From assembly GCA_026419775.2 (NCBI GenBank), contig JAOPGA020000299.1, positions 1 through 26,944 on the forward strand: a DNA stretch of 26,944 bases. Direction: 5' to 3'. This DNA is from Acrasis kona (Eukaryota; Heterolobosea; Eutetramitea; Acrasida; Acrasidae). The notes beneath the pieces were generated by a model. The model worked only from the letters and a program-made list of their open reading frames with translations, was not told the origin of the DNA and made no database searches. This document shows, piece after piece, positions 1 through 7,984 of this stretch. Both the position numbers and the translations under genes were made by a program. Numbering within the stretch: position 1 is the first letter of the stretch; the number at the start of each line of letters is the position of its first letter.

Positions 1-278
1 GATCAAATATATTGTCCGCTTGAATTTTATTTTCTTTGGATACACACCTCTGTTGTATATCGCTCCCACCCTCCCACCGCTTGATTAGTTCTCTGTATAG
101 TTTGGTAGTTTTCGCGTTTATAAGTAAGGGGGGAGCATATAATAGAGGTTGATCAAGGATGTCATTAGAAGGAAGGGAAGATTATCTATACTACACATTA
201 GGTGGATAGAGGGTTAAAAATAAAATATGATAGAGATTGATTATGGGAGGTCCAAGGATAAGATCAGGTGGAGAAGAG

Positions 279-600
279 TTGAGGCTCATTGATAGGTTGC
301 GTGCCTACTAGAGGATTGCGGTCTGTTCATAGATATTATGTGTATTGTAATATATGGGTTGAGGTCCAAGAGGTCGCGGCCTAATGATATTGGATTGAGG
401 TCCATTTGGCGGGTCGAGGCCCAAGGGGTTGCGGCCTAATGATATTTGGATTGAGGTCCATTGATTAGAGGTTGCAGATTAGATTGACTATTAGAGGATC
501 GCGGTCCTTTAATAGATATTATTATAATTGTGAAAGGGGTTGAGACCCAGGAGGTTGCGGCCTAAAAGTATTGGATTGAGGTCCATTGATTAGAGGTTGT
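279..600 (+). repeat. Degenerate nested tandem repeats
   Basis: A ~54-nt unit containing GTTGAGGTCCAAG, then G(T/C)CGCGGCCTAATGATATT, then GGATTGAGGTCCATT occurs at about 357-410, again directly adjacent at 411-464, and a third time at about 537-590. A second element (CTA[CT]TAGAGGAT[TC]GCGGTC followed by ATAGATATTAT) occurs at about 305 and 488, so the block 305-403 is repeated about 182 nt further on. Related fragments (GAGTTGAGGCT) lie near 281 and 624. Copies differ by substitutions and 1-nt indels, so the array is old or weakly constrained. No frame stays open across copies, arguing against a protein repeat. Confidence 0.75.
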
Positions 601-749
601 ACAGGGTGAGCTACAAATATAGGGAGTTGAGGCTTCAATACTTCGGATAGTGGTTGTTAGGATAAGAGATTTGATGTGATTAAAGGTGTGAAGTGAGATG
701 ATGTATTATCCATAGAAATAAACGCCATAATTGAGCAACTCCTGATTGT

Positions 750-753
750 AAAA
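750..753 (-). terminator. Pol III T-run terminator of tRNA-Pro
   Basis: Four consecutive T residues on the minus strand lie two bases beyond the discriminator base of the tRNA gene. A run of four T is a minimal RNA polymerase III termination signal and supports this tRNA gene being transcribed rather than a relic. Confidence 0.6.
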
Positions 754-755
754 TA

Positions 756-840
756 GGGGGTAACCGAGAATTGAACTCGGAACCTTCCGCACCCTAAGCG
801 GAAATCATGCCATTGTCTTCAATTTCTAGACCATTACCCC
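756..840 (-). tRNA. tRNA-Pro(AGG) with 13-nt D-loop insertion
   Basis: Read on the minus strand from 840, the acceptor arm GGGGTAA pairs fully with TTACCCC (757-763), with discriminator C at 756, as in many eukaryotic tRNA-Pro. The anticodon arm TCCGC-TTAGGGT-GCGGA is perfect and places AGG at 34-36. The T arm CCGAG-TTCAATT-CTCGG is perfect, with a B-box-like loop and a 5-nt variable loop. The D-arm begins GTCTAG and resumes TGGCATGAT, exactly as in ordinary tRNA-Pro, but 13 nt (AAATTGAAGACAA) lie between G15 and the G18-G19 region. Removing them gives 72 nt, the usual length for this tRNA. The usual position for a eukaryotic tRNA intron (37/38) has no insert. It could be a functional gene with a non-canonical intron, a tRNA with an enlarged D-loop, or an interrupted pseudogene. 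Confidence 0.9.
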
Positions 841-899
841 TTGGTATAAGACAAAAAAATAAATGATTGGTATATTAATACAATAAAGTCTCCTCACTA

Positions 900-2014
900 T
901 CATTTGTGTCGAGTGTTGTTATATACAAATTTTATTATGTTTGAAAACGTTGCTTTAGCCTCTGGAATTACTCGATGGTACATTGTATAACAATGCCAAG
1001 TCGATGGTTTGTCACCCTCCTCATAGACAACTACATTTGCTTGCCTCAAGTTAGAAACAAACTTTACGATGTCTGTGTAAAATATTTCAAGAGGGCTCCA
1101 AAACACATAGATTGGTGCCTTCAACTTCTCTAACTGTTTTTTTGATAACTGAACAAGAGAGTGATCTTTCATATCCTGTATTATGTTTCTGCGCTTTAGA
1201 TTATCATGTGCTAACTTCAATCCGTTTACAGTAATTAAAAAGTCAGCATCAGCATTGTATTCATTTTCATAAGATTGGCCAGTCCTCGTCAAATCCGTCA
1301 TTGGAGAGGAGAAGACCATACATGCTACTTGATGGCCTCTTAATGCTAGCATAGTTGCCAGTACGCAGCCTGCACTCTCACCAAAAAGAACAATTTTATT
1401 AGACTTCACTCCTTTTGATTTTACCCATTCGAGTGCTTGTTCAGCGTGGTCCACCATTTGCTGTAGAGTAAAGTTCTGGGCACAACCATAGCTAACGGAG
1501 AGACAATTTGCTTTAAGTGGCTTTAACATTCTGAAGAGTTTTAGATTTACAAAAATCAATTCTTACGCTGATATAGAAGCCAGGGACATTTGAGGCGATC
1601 CGAATAAAAACCCTCCTCCAAAAAAGTGAATAACAAATACGTTGTCCCTGAGTATTAATTTGAAATCTCTTGAATAACTTACTCTAGGTTATAAGTGTTA
1701 CTCTTTACTAAGACCGAATCTAGACCAGAGTTGTTGACTTGGATATTGTGATATGTGTAGGACTTGTCATAAGGTCCTTGGGTCATTCGAGAATCGGGAA
1801 TAAAGTCGATTAGCATCTCCAACATATTTCCCATAAGCGTTCTGCATATTTTTAGTAGGAAGTAAAAAGATCTGGCATAGGGTGTTGACCTCGAAAGGAC
1901 AGAATCGTTCTTGTGAGGTTTTGAGGGAAAATAATATTCAACAATCGCTACTGTGTACAATACTATTTGAAAGCACAGGCATCCAACACTGTATATCATG
2001 GTACTTACTACCAT
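900..2014 (-). CDS. Membrane-anchored alpha/beta hydrolase (HSL/arylacetamide-deacetylase type)
   Basis: Three exons (2014-1683, 1647-1567, 1530-900) joined by 35- and 36-nt GT-AG introns give 347 residues. A hydrophobic segment at residues ~5-30 looks like an uncleaved signal anchor. Exon 2 encodes the oxyanion box in the form HFFGGGF (118-124), where the family normally shows HGGG. Exon 3 has the nucleophile elbow GESAG (Ser190). The acid position reads PLE (Glu284) rather than the common Asp, and a histidine follows at ~315 (STWHCY). I infer a Ser-Glu-His carboxylesterase or lipase acting at a membrane, probably the ER; the substrate is not predictable. The start at 2014 is the first ATG of the open frame. 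It is divergent from the kinase gene, with 255 bp of shared upstream DNA. Splicing is strongly supported because it restores the oxyanion region between the two longer exons. Confidence 0.82.
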
Positions 2015-2269
2015 CTTGTTCTTTTTAAACTAAAAATATCAATCAACCTTTCATCCGGCATTTTCTTTACAAGACAAGGTTGTTTGTAATGATTATTTAA
2101 CATTTATTAATTAAGCTCTTCACTAATTACCCGGTAACTTTTTTATGTTGCGGGAGAACTTTGTTGTTTGTGTCTATTCATATCAGGACACACCATATAT
2201 GGGATTGATATCTTTTTTACATTGTTTTTAAATAGATTTCAAAACAACATTTTCAAACAATCTTTAACA

Positions 2270-3430
2270 ATGACATCCTCCATCAAACTCACACCTAGAG
2301 TCCTTCTTGAAGAGAAGGATGCTCCAGAGGTTACAACACCAGACCTAAGCAAACTTTCCCTTTGCGATTTCGACGACTACGGAGTAATTGGCAAAGGGGC
2401 GATGGGTTCTGTACATCTAGTCCATGTTAGAGGACAGCCCCTTAACGAACATGTTTACGCTATGAAGGTAATAGATTGCAAAAATAACGAAACCAAGGCA
2501 GAAAGAATCAACGAAGAGTTGAAAATACTCTCCCTCACAAACCATCGGCTTATAGCAACCAAGTGTGCTCAATACATCACTGAAAACAAAACTAACATAC
2601 TGATGGAGTATTGCAGTGGAGGAGAGTTTTTCCAAATGGTACACAGACGCGGCTGCAGTGGTCTCCCCGAGCACGTAGCCAAGTTCTATGCCGCCGAAGT
2701 GCTTGTTGCACTTGATTACTTGCACAGTATAGGCGTTGTTTACAGGGATTTGAAACCAGAGAACGTATTGATACATGCAACAGGGCACATTAGACTTACC
2801 GATTTCGACTTATCCAAATTGATTAGGCATAGAAGGAGAAGCCAGTATGTTTCGCAAATAATGCATAATATTAAGTCGTACTTTAAACCACAAGAAGCAT
2901 CCGGTTTGACAAGTCTTCGTAAACTCAAAGCAATGGTGGGAACAGCGGAGTACATTGGTCCCGAGGTATTGGGAGATAAAGGATATACAGCAGCTGTGGA
3001 TTGGTGGACACTCGGAGTATTCTTATACGAAATGATATATGCAAAAACTCCATTTGCAGGCAGAAGCACCGACGAAACTCTTCGAAAAATATCAGAGTAT
3101 AAGGACAACATTATAATACCCCGGAACAATGCGTACGGTGCTGTATCTAAAGAGTGCAGGGATTTGATTTGCAAATTGCTGACATCGGTTCCTCAGATGC
3201 GAATAGGATACTGCAAAGGTGCTTCTGAAATAAAAGCCCATCCCTTTTTCAAGGACGTAGTATTCGAAAAGATTTGGGAACAGAAAGCCCCAATTACGCC
3301 TGATTCTCCTTCAGGGTTTGAAAGAAGGTCATCTTTAGGTTGTGACCCAGAGCAGGTGCTCAAGGTACTCAAGGAAATTGACGATAGTTTTTACGAGAGT
3401 GATACTGATTCACAAAGCCCTCCCGAGTAA
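2270..3430 (+). CDS. AGC-family Ser/Thr protein kinase, DFD subtype
   Basis: An intronless gene of 386 residues. The frame is open upstream, but the first ATG is at 2270. Kinase motifs in order: glycine loop GKGAMGSV (41-48), AMK lysine 66, catalytic loop YRDLKPEN (158-165), metal-binding triad DFD (178-180) instead of DFG, a ~40-residue basic activation-segment insert, then GTAEYIGPE (224-232), DWWTLGV and RIG (311-313). DFD with an inserted activation segment is characteristic of AGC VIII-like kinases: plant phototropin/PINOID types and the fungal flippase kinases. I infer membership of that branch. No LOV domain or other sensor is present, and the short C-tail lacks an obvious FxxF hydrophobic motif. 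RRSS near residue 352 resembles a basophilic kinase site. An AATAAA lies ~40 nt after the stop. Confidence 0.9.
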   Translation: MTSSIKLTPRVLLEEKDAPEVTTPDLSKLSLCDFDDYGVIGKGAMGSVHLVHVRGQPLNEHVYAMKVIDCKNNETKAERINEELKILSLTNHRLIATKCAQYITENKTNILMEYCSGGEFFQMVHRRGCSGLPEHVAKFYAAEVLVALDYLHSIGVVYRDLKPENVLIHATGHIRLTDFDLSKLIRHRRRSQYVSQIMHNIKSYFKPQEASGLTSLRKLKAMVGTAEYIGPEVLGDKGYTAAVDWWTLGVFLYEMIYAKTPFAGRSTDETLRKISEYKDNIIIPRNNAYGAVSKECRDLICKLLTSVPQMRIGYCKGASEIKAHPFFKDVVFEKIWEQKAPITPDSPSGFERRSSLGCDPEQVLKVLKEIDDSFYESDTDSQSPPE

Positions 3431-3527
3431 TATCCATTTAGTAAAATACTGTTAATATTATGTAAAGAATAAAGCATTCATTTTTAAAAATTTAATATTT
3501 TGTAAGAGGCAACACGCTGATCAAGAC

Positions 3528-4021
3528 ATGGGTAAGAACACTTTGGTAATTAATACTGACAAATGTAGTTAGACCATCCACAACTATAGGAACGAGCCTC
3601 AAAGTGAGCATACTCACGGTCCTCGCATTATTTAGCGGTTTAATGACTTTCAAAGACACCTTGGCTGATAGTGACAAAGGCAAGATTCTTGGAGGATTTT
3701 TATGTTCTTTAATCTATCTCTTCACGCTAACAGTACGCTTTTTATTCAACTTCATCTAACGTACAGGCAATCGGAAACCTTTACAGTTCGCTATCAGGAG
3801 CCTCCAAAGCAACAAAATGGTTTGAAGCACTCATCGCTCTCTTATTCGCAGAATTTGTCGCCTCCACAATCCACGGAGTTTGCGTCACAACATGCTTCCT
3901 TTTTAGCGTCATCATTACCTACGAGTTATACAAACTAGCCGCAGAAGGAGACGTTTTACAAACATCAGTTTTGGATAGCGATAGGTTCATTACTAGCAAG
4001 AAGCAAAAGTTAAAGAAGTAA
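3528..4021 (+). CDS. KRTCAP2: KRTCAP2-like oligosaccharyltransferase subunit
   Basis: Three exons: ATGG at 3528-3531, 3569-3732, and 3767-4021, with introns of 37 and 34 nt, giving 140 residues (human protein 136). The encoded GTSLKVS start of the first membrane helix, three hydrophobic segments, the diagnostic stretch HGVCVTTCF and a Lys-rich C-terminus (KKQKLKK) match keratinocyte-associated protein 2. KRTCAP2 is known as a small membrane subunit of the ER oligosaccharyltransferase that helps couple N-glycosylation to translocation. The first coding exon supplies only the start codon plus one base, and only the GTAAGA donor at 3532 gives both the right phase and a normal intron length. An AATAAA follows ~25 nt after the stop. 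It converges on the GTPase gene. Confidence 0.88.
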
Positions 4022-4232
4022 ATCACATTTATTTCAAATACACAATAAACACTTATTTCTTCCAATTGCTTAAATCTCCATTGTTTCTATTTTTACATGG
4101 TCACCAAAAGAAAAACAAAGCCTTTAGTTGATTGTAAAAACAGAAGAATAAATATTTCACAAGAATAAATTTATACAAGTACATCACACAAGGTACATGA
4201 GTAAAATTACCAGCCTTACTCCTCTCTGCAAG

Positions 4233-6153
4233 TTACTGAGTAGTTGTAATAATTTTATTGACGACTCCCAAACCCTTCGTCCGGCCCTCTCTGAAGATCA
4301 ACCTCTCGCCAGTTCTCACATACTCTGGTCTGAACATGAACCGGAAGCGTACTTGAGCCTTATCACCAGTTCGAAGAGATTCGATTCCATCCATTTTGAT
4401 GATCTTGGCACACTGCCTCACACAACTCAAATGAATCACCGGTTGATAATTCTCCTTAATCGTCGTGGAGTGATACAGCACCAATACTTCAGCCTCAAAT
4501 TCCCAAACAGCTTTTGGATGTTTATCTTCGACCAACACCATTCCCTTACGGATGCCGCTCCTCTTCTCCTTCTTCAAGGCGAAACTAGCAGTCTGACCGG
4601 CATGAGCCCTTCTCACATTCACACGCTTGCAATGAATGCTCTTCACGGTGATCGGTCGATACACTCCATTTCCATCGGGTCCCATCATGAGCGTGTCGTT
4701 GACGCTAATCGTTCCCTGCATCACGATGCCGCTAATCACCGTTCCCACTCCGGATACAAAGAATGTTTGGTCGATCACGTACTCTGCAGGCTTGTCGATT
4801 AAACTCTCCCAATCCTTTCTGACGGGCAACAAGTTCACAAACTTTTGCAACAGCTTCAAGTTCTCTCCGGTGACGTTGCTGAGCAAAAAGATTGGAGCGA
4901 TCCTGTCGCTGGCCATGTTCTTTGCACAAGTGACCACGTCATCTTCGTTTTTAATGTGATAGGGAAGCTTGCGGACGCCAGGTAACTTTAGAATCTTGTT
5001 GACGGTGTCGATGGTTTGCATTCAAAATGTTCTCCGGACAAATGTCAATCTTTGTGATGCAGATAAAGATTGGAATCTTCAAGGCCAAGCACAATCCCAA
5101 AATGGTTCCTTTGATCATTCTCGTCACGCCCATTGTTGGCACCAATCCATGATGACGGCATAGTCGGGAATGGATCCGGTCATCCCATACACGGTGGTCT
5201 TTAAGTACTTCTCGTGTCCCGCCAAATCAATAAAAGTACAAACTTTGGATGATTTTTCTATAATGTCCTTCCATGTGGGCGTTCCAAACATTTCGTGATT
5301 GACGACCTCTCCTTTGCTGTCGAATCCCATGATTTGATGGGAAACGCTGCTGGTTCTTCCAGTGTTGATTTCGTGCTTGTGAATGAACACCGAAGCACGG
5401 GCCAAACCACGTCCATTGTCCAACTGTCCTCTCGTCAACACTCCAATCAGGGTGCTCTTTCCGGAATCGACATTACCACAAACAGCTAACCGTATGTCCA
5501 GGTATTCTTCCTCTCCAAAACGACGCACTAGTACCTCTGCGACTCTTCTTCTTGAATTGGTTGCATCCTTTGATGTTCCCTCTTGGACTGACTCTGAGGG
5601 GGCGGCAGGCACGGATGCGTTTGATTTGCTTCTTTTTCTCATCTTGCTTTCGTCTAGCGGCACTTCCCTTTCGCAAATGATGCTAACGTCCGAAGACAGT
5701 TCTTTGGCCATTCTGGTGAGGGTATCCAAACTTTCATCAAATTCTGCATCGTCCAAACCTAGAGGGTAGCCATCGTCATTGATTCCAATCTCGTAAATGG
5801 CCTCTCCCTGACCTTCGCTGATGCGATACTTCATTTGGCTGACTAGGTGTTTGAAGCGATCATCTGAAATTCCGACGAGCTTCCATTTGTACTCGATGTT
5901 TCCTTCGTCATTTTCTTGTCCTAAATGGTCATGGTGACTCAGCAGAGACTTGTCTTTGAAACGTTAGGTTTGATTCCAGCAAACATAACCACTTACGTAT
6001 GAGGTCGTCTGCATCTAAAGTATGATGGTGGTGCTTATGCTTGCGGTGTGTCGTAGGGGCTTTTTCTTCTGATTTTTTAGATGCATCTTGAATTCCATTT
6101 TCCTTCAAGATCTCTTCCATCTCTTGAACAGCCTTTTCTGGCGTTTCTACCAT
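4233..6153 (-). CDS. GTPBP1/GTPBP2-like translational GTPase (frame-broken in this sequence)
   Basis: Two exons (6153-5997 and 5953-4233) flank a 43-nt intron. The product resembles the GTPBP1/2 group, relatives of EF-Tu/eRF3-type GTPases involved in translation quality control and mRNA turnover. Visible: a His-rich N-terminal segment, the family-specific NIEYKWKL and GEAIYEIG stretches, P-loop GNVDSGKS (near residue 212), switch II DLAGHEKY, TKID, then domains II and III ending LIFREGRTKGLG. The length would be about 624 residues, as in the family. Reading is interrupted three times within ~130 bp: extra bases near 5145-5150, 5133-5136 and 5018-5024, each shifting by +1, in the conserved stretch after DYAVIM and after CPENIL. 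Everything on either side aligns well, so I favour local sequence or assembly errors over decay. The start is the first ATG in frame. It is divergent from the cyclin gene. Confidence 0.85.
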
Positions 6154-6598
6154 GTTGCTAGATACTACTTCCGACGTCGTTTTTATGTTTGTAGTTTAAC
6201 GATCTGTTGATCTTTTAAATTTAATTGTGTAATTGAAAACGCAGCTCCTATCAACCAACGAACTTCCAATTACAATCAAGATCCGAGGTCAACCACGGGT
6301 GTTTTCATGCATGTTCCCTCAGACCAAAACTGGCTTCCTTATTCAAAAACAGTATTACAAACTAAAAGTTTAGATTTGAGGATAGTTTGATGGCAAGGAA
6401 CGATTTGTTATTCGGCCATTTAGTACAACAGAAGCACTTACTCATGTTGTACTTTTCAATAAATTTTCTTTTTCAATGTTTTTCATCAAAGCTTGTGCAA
6501 ACAGTCTTTTCGCACACAATAGCGCGTACAAAATCAGTTTTGGTTCATCACACACCTTTGTATCCTTCACATCGCTTACCAACTTTTTACAAAGAATA
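6154..6598. other. Divergent intergenic region, GTPase / cyclin
   Basis: This region of 445 bp separates the start codons of two divergent genes. It should hold both promoters, but I recognise no defined element. An in-frame ATG at 6476 opens a 41-residue N-terminal extension of the cyclin frame without a stop; its composition (Phe/Ser-rich, no acidic residues) is unlike the cyclin, so I treat it as leader. No RNA gene or repeat is seen. Confidence 0.5.
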
Positions 6599-7937
6599 AT
6601 GGCACAAAACAGAACACAGAGGGACAGTCGTGATGAATTCAATTGGTACTTCTCTGAAGCAGAATTACACAATGTTCCTTCTGTTGTTGGCCCCAATGCA
6701 ATCACCAGGGAACAAGAAGAGGAATATAGACGGACGACGGGGGCATTTATACAAGAAGTGGGAATGAAACTTCAACTGTATGTTTATTAATTGATAAATG
6801 CCCTCATTAAACAAGACCGCAACTTACAATTGCAACGAGTCTTGTATATTTTCATAGATTTTATGTACGCCACACGTTTCAAGAATTCGATCACTTTGTA
6901 AGTTGATGAACGTTCAGATTTTTACACATTAATATAGTTAGTCGCTACTGCATGTCTCTTCCTGAGTGGGAAGGTTGAAGAAACACCCAAAAGATTAAGG
7001 GACGTGATCATGGTAACAAACTCCATACAGAACAAAAACAAAAAGAGATCGGAGCCTGAGAGCAAAGTAAGGATTATTAATCATTTTTTCTAATCGCAGT
7101 GTAGGAGGAACTAGAGGCCATCAGAACCAAAGTACTGTCATACGAAAGAATTTTATTACAAACCCTAAACTTTGAACTACGAGTGGAGCACCCGTATAAA
7201 CAGTTGCTACAATATGTTAAGAGCATTGCTAAGGGTAAAGAACTTGCACAGACAGCGTGGAACTTTGTAAATGATTCTTTCAGGTAACATTAATCATTAA
7301 AATCTAATTCTCAACTCGGTAGGACTACAATATGTTTACGGTACGACTCGACAGCAGTCGCCGCTGCAGCTCTCTACTTGGCTTATAAATACATGAAAAT
7401 TGATCTTCCGTTGGAGCCAGTTCCATGGAATGAATTATGGAAGTGTGATATCAAGCTGACAGAAGGTTTGTGTTGTATAACATCCAGTATTCTCACTGTG
7501 TAGTTATAAGCGAACTAATACTTGGTCTATATACAGGGTCGCCCGTTGTGACGACCGCGACACCAACCCCCGCTCTAGTTAGAAGTTCACCTCAACCAGT
7601 CAACAATGACAACTCATCATACCCACCGACAAACAACCATCAACAGCATCATCAGTACCAACAACAAAATCACCATCAGCAACAACACCAACAACACCAA
7701 CAACAACAACAGCAACAAAATCACCACCAACAACACCAACAACACCAACAATACCAACAGCAACAACAGCAACAACAACAACAGCAACAACAGCAACAAC
7801 AACGTAAACCCAAATTTGTACCATTTGTGGTTCAAGGTACTGACAGCCAGCCAGAGGCAATACCTGAAGCACCCGTGGTGCAACCTATACCAGACAAAGT
7901 CTTAAATACAAGTGAGGACCAACCCAAACAAGAATAA
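6599..7937 (+). CDS. Cyclin K/T-like transcriptional cyclin with His/Gln-rich tail
   Basis: Six exons (6599-6777, 6816-6897, 6938-7066, 7105-7283, 7323-7465, 7504-7937) separated by introns of 38, 40, 38, 39 and 38 nt give 381 residues. The first cyclin fold is clear: WYFSEAEL, then PQLTIATSLVYFHRFY, then FLSGKVEETPK. The second fold includes LLQTLNFELRVEHPYKQL and TAVAAAALYLAYKY. The pattern matches cyclins K and T, which partner CDK9/CDK12-type kinases on the RNA polymerase II CTD; which of these it is cannot be told. The C-terminal ~140 residues have no fold and carry a dense Gln/His tract (about 7636-7802). Introns 1 and 5 were placed so that conserved helices following them are kept. The stop lies 47 bp from the convergent EDEM-like gene, so 3' ends probably overlap. 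Confidence 0.9.
7636..7802 (+). repeat. CAA/CAC/CAG codon repeat encoding Gln/His tract
   Basis: Nearly pure runs of CAA, CAG and CAC codons encode alternating Gln blocks and His residues in the cyclin tail. The mixed codons (CAACAACAG interspersed with CAC) make it less slippage-prone than a pure triplet run, yet it is likely length-variable between strains. All six frames stay open here, giving spurious Thr/Asn-rich and Leu/Val-rich readings. Confidence 0.85.
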
Positions 7938-7984
7938 AAGAATTGTTTAAATTCATTTTTATTTTAACTCATAAATGATACGTT

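Larger units (their letters stand above)
1..755. other. Gene-poor left flank with degenerate repeats
   Basis: I see no convincing coding sequence in this stretch. All frames are broken by stops, and no open frame has recognisable protein character. The first ~270 bases are A/T-rich with short purine runs. From about 279 to 600 there are imperfect repeats, listed separately. The last ~100 bases before the tRNA gene are unremarkable. It could be spacer, a decayed repeat family, or a non-coding transcript; nothing in the sequence decides. Confidence 0.5.

Noticed and set aside
300-600. Possible CRISPR-like or satellite array
   Set aside because: Units are diverged, unevenly spaced and lack unique equal-length spacers; the genome is eukaryotic.
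4197-4802. Plus-strand open frame of 201 codons
   Set aside because: It is antisense to the well-conserved C-terminal domains of the GTPBP-like protein and has no protein character.
6387-6599. Plus-strand 70-codon frame before the cyclin
   Set aside because: Ends exactly at the cyclin start, has Phe/Leu/His-rich composition, and lies in a divergent promoter region.
6778-6857. 80-nt intron 1 in the cyclin gene
   Set aside because: Splicing at 6815 instead restores the conserved PQLTIATSLVYFHR helix.
7466-7536. 71-nt intron ending at 7536 in the cyclin gene
   Set aside because: A 38-nt intron ending at 7503 keeps the helix VISELILGLY that continues the cyclin fold and matches the intron lengths elsewhere.
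7600-7905. Open frames in other phases and on the minus strand across the Gln/His tract
   Set aside because: Products of the CAA/CAC repeat read out of phase (Asn/Thr or Leu/Val runs); the cyclin frame explains the region.
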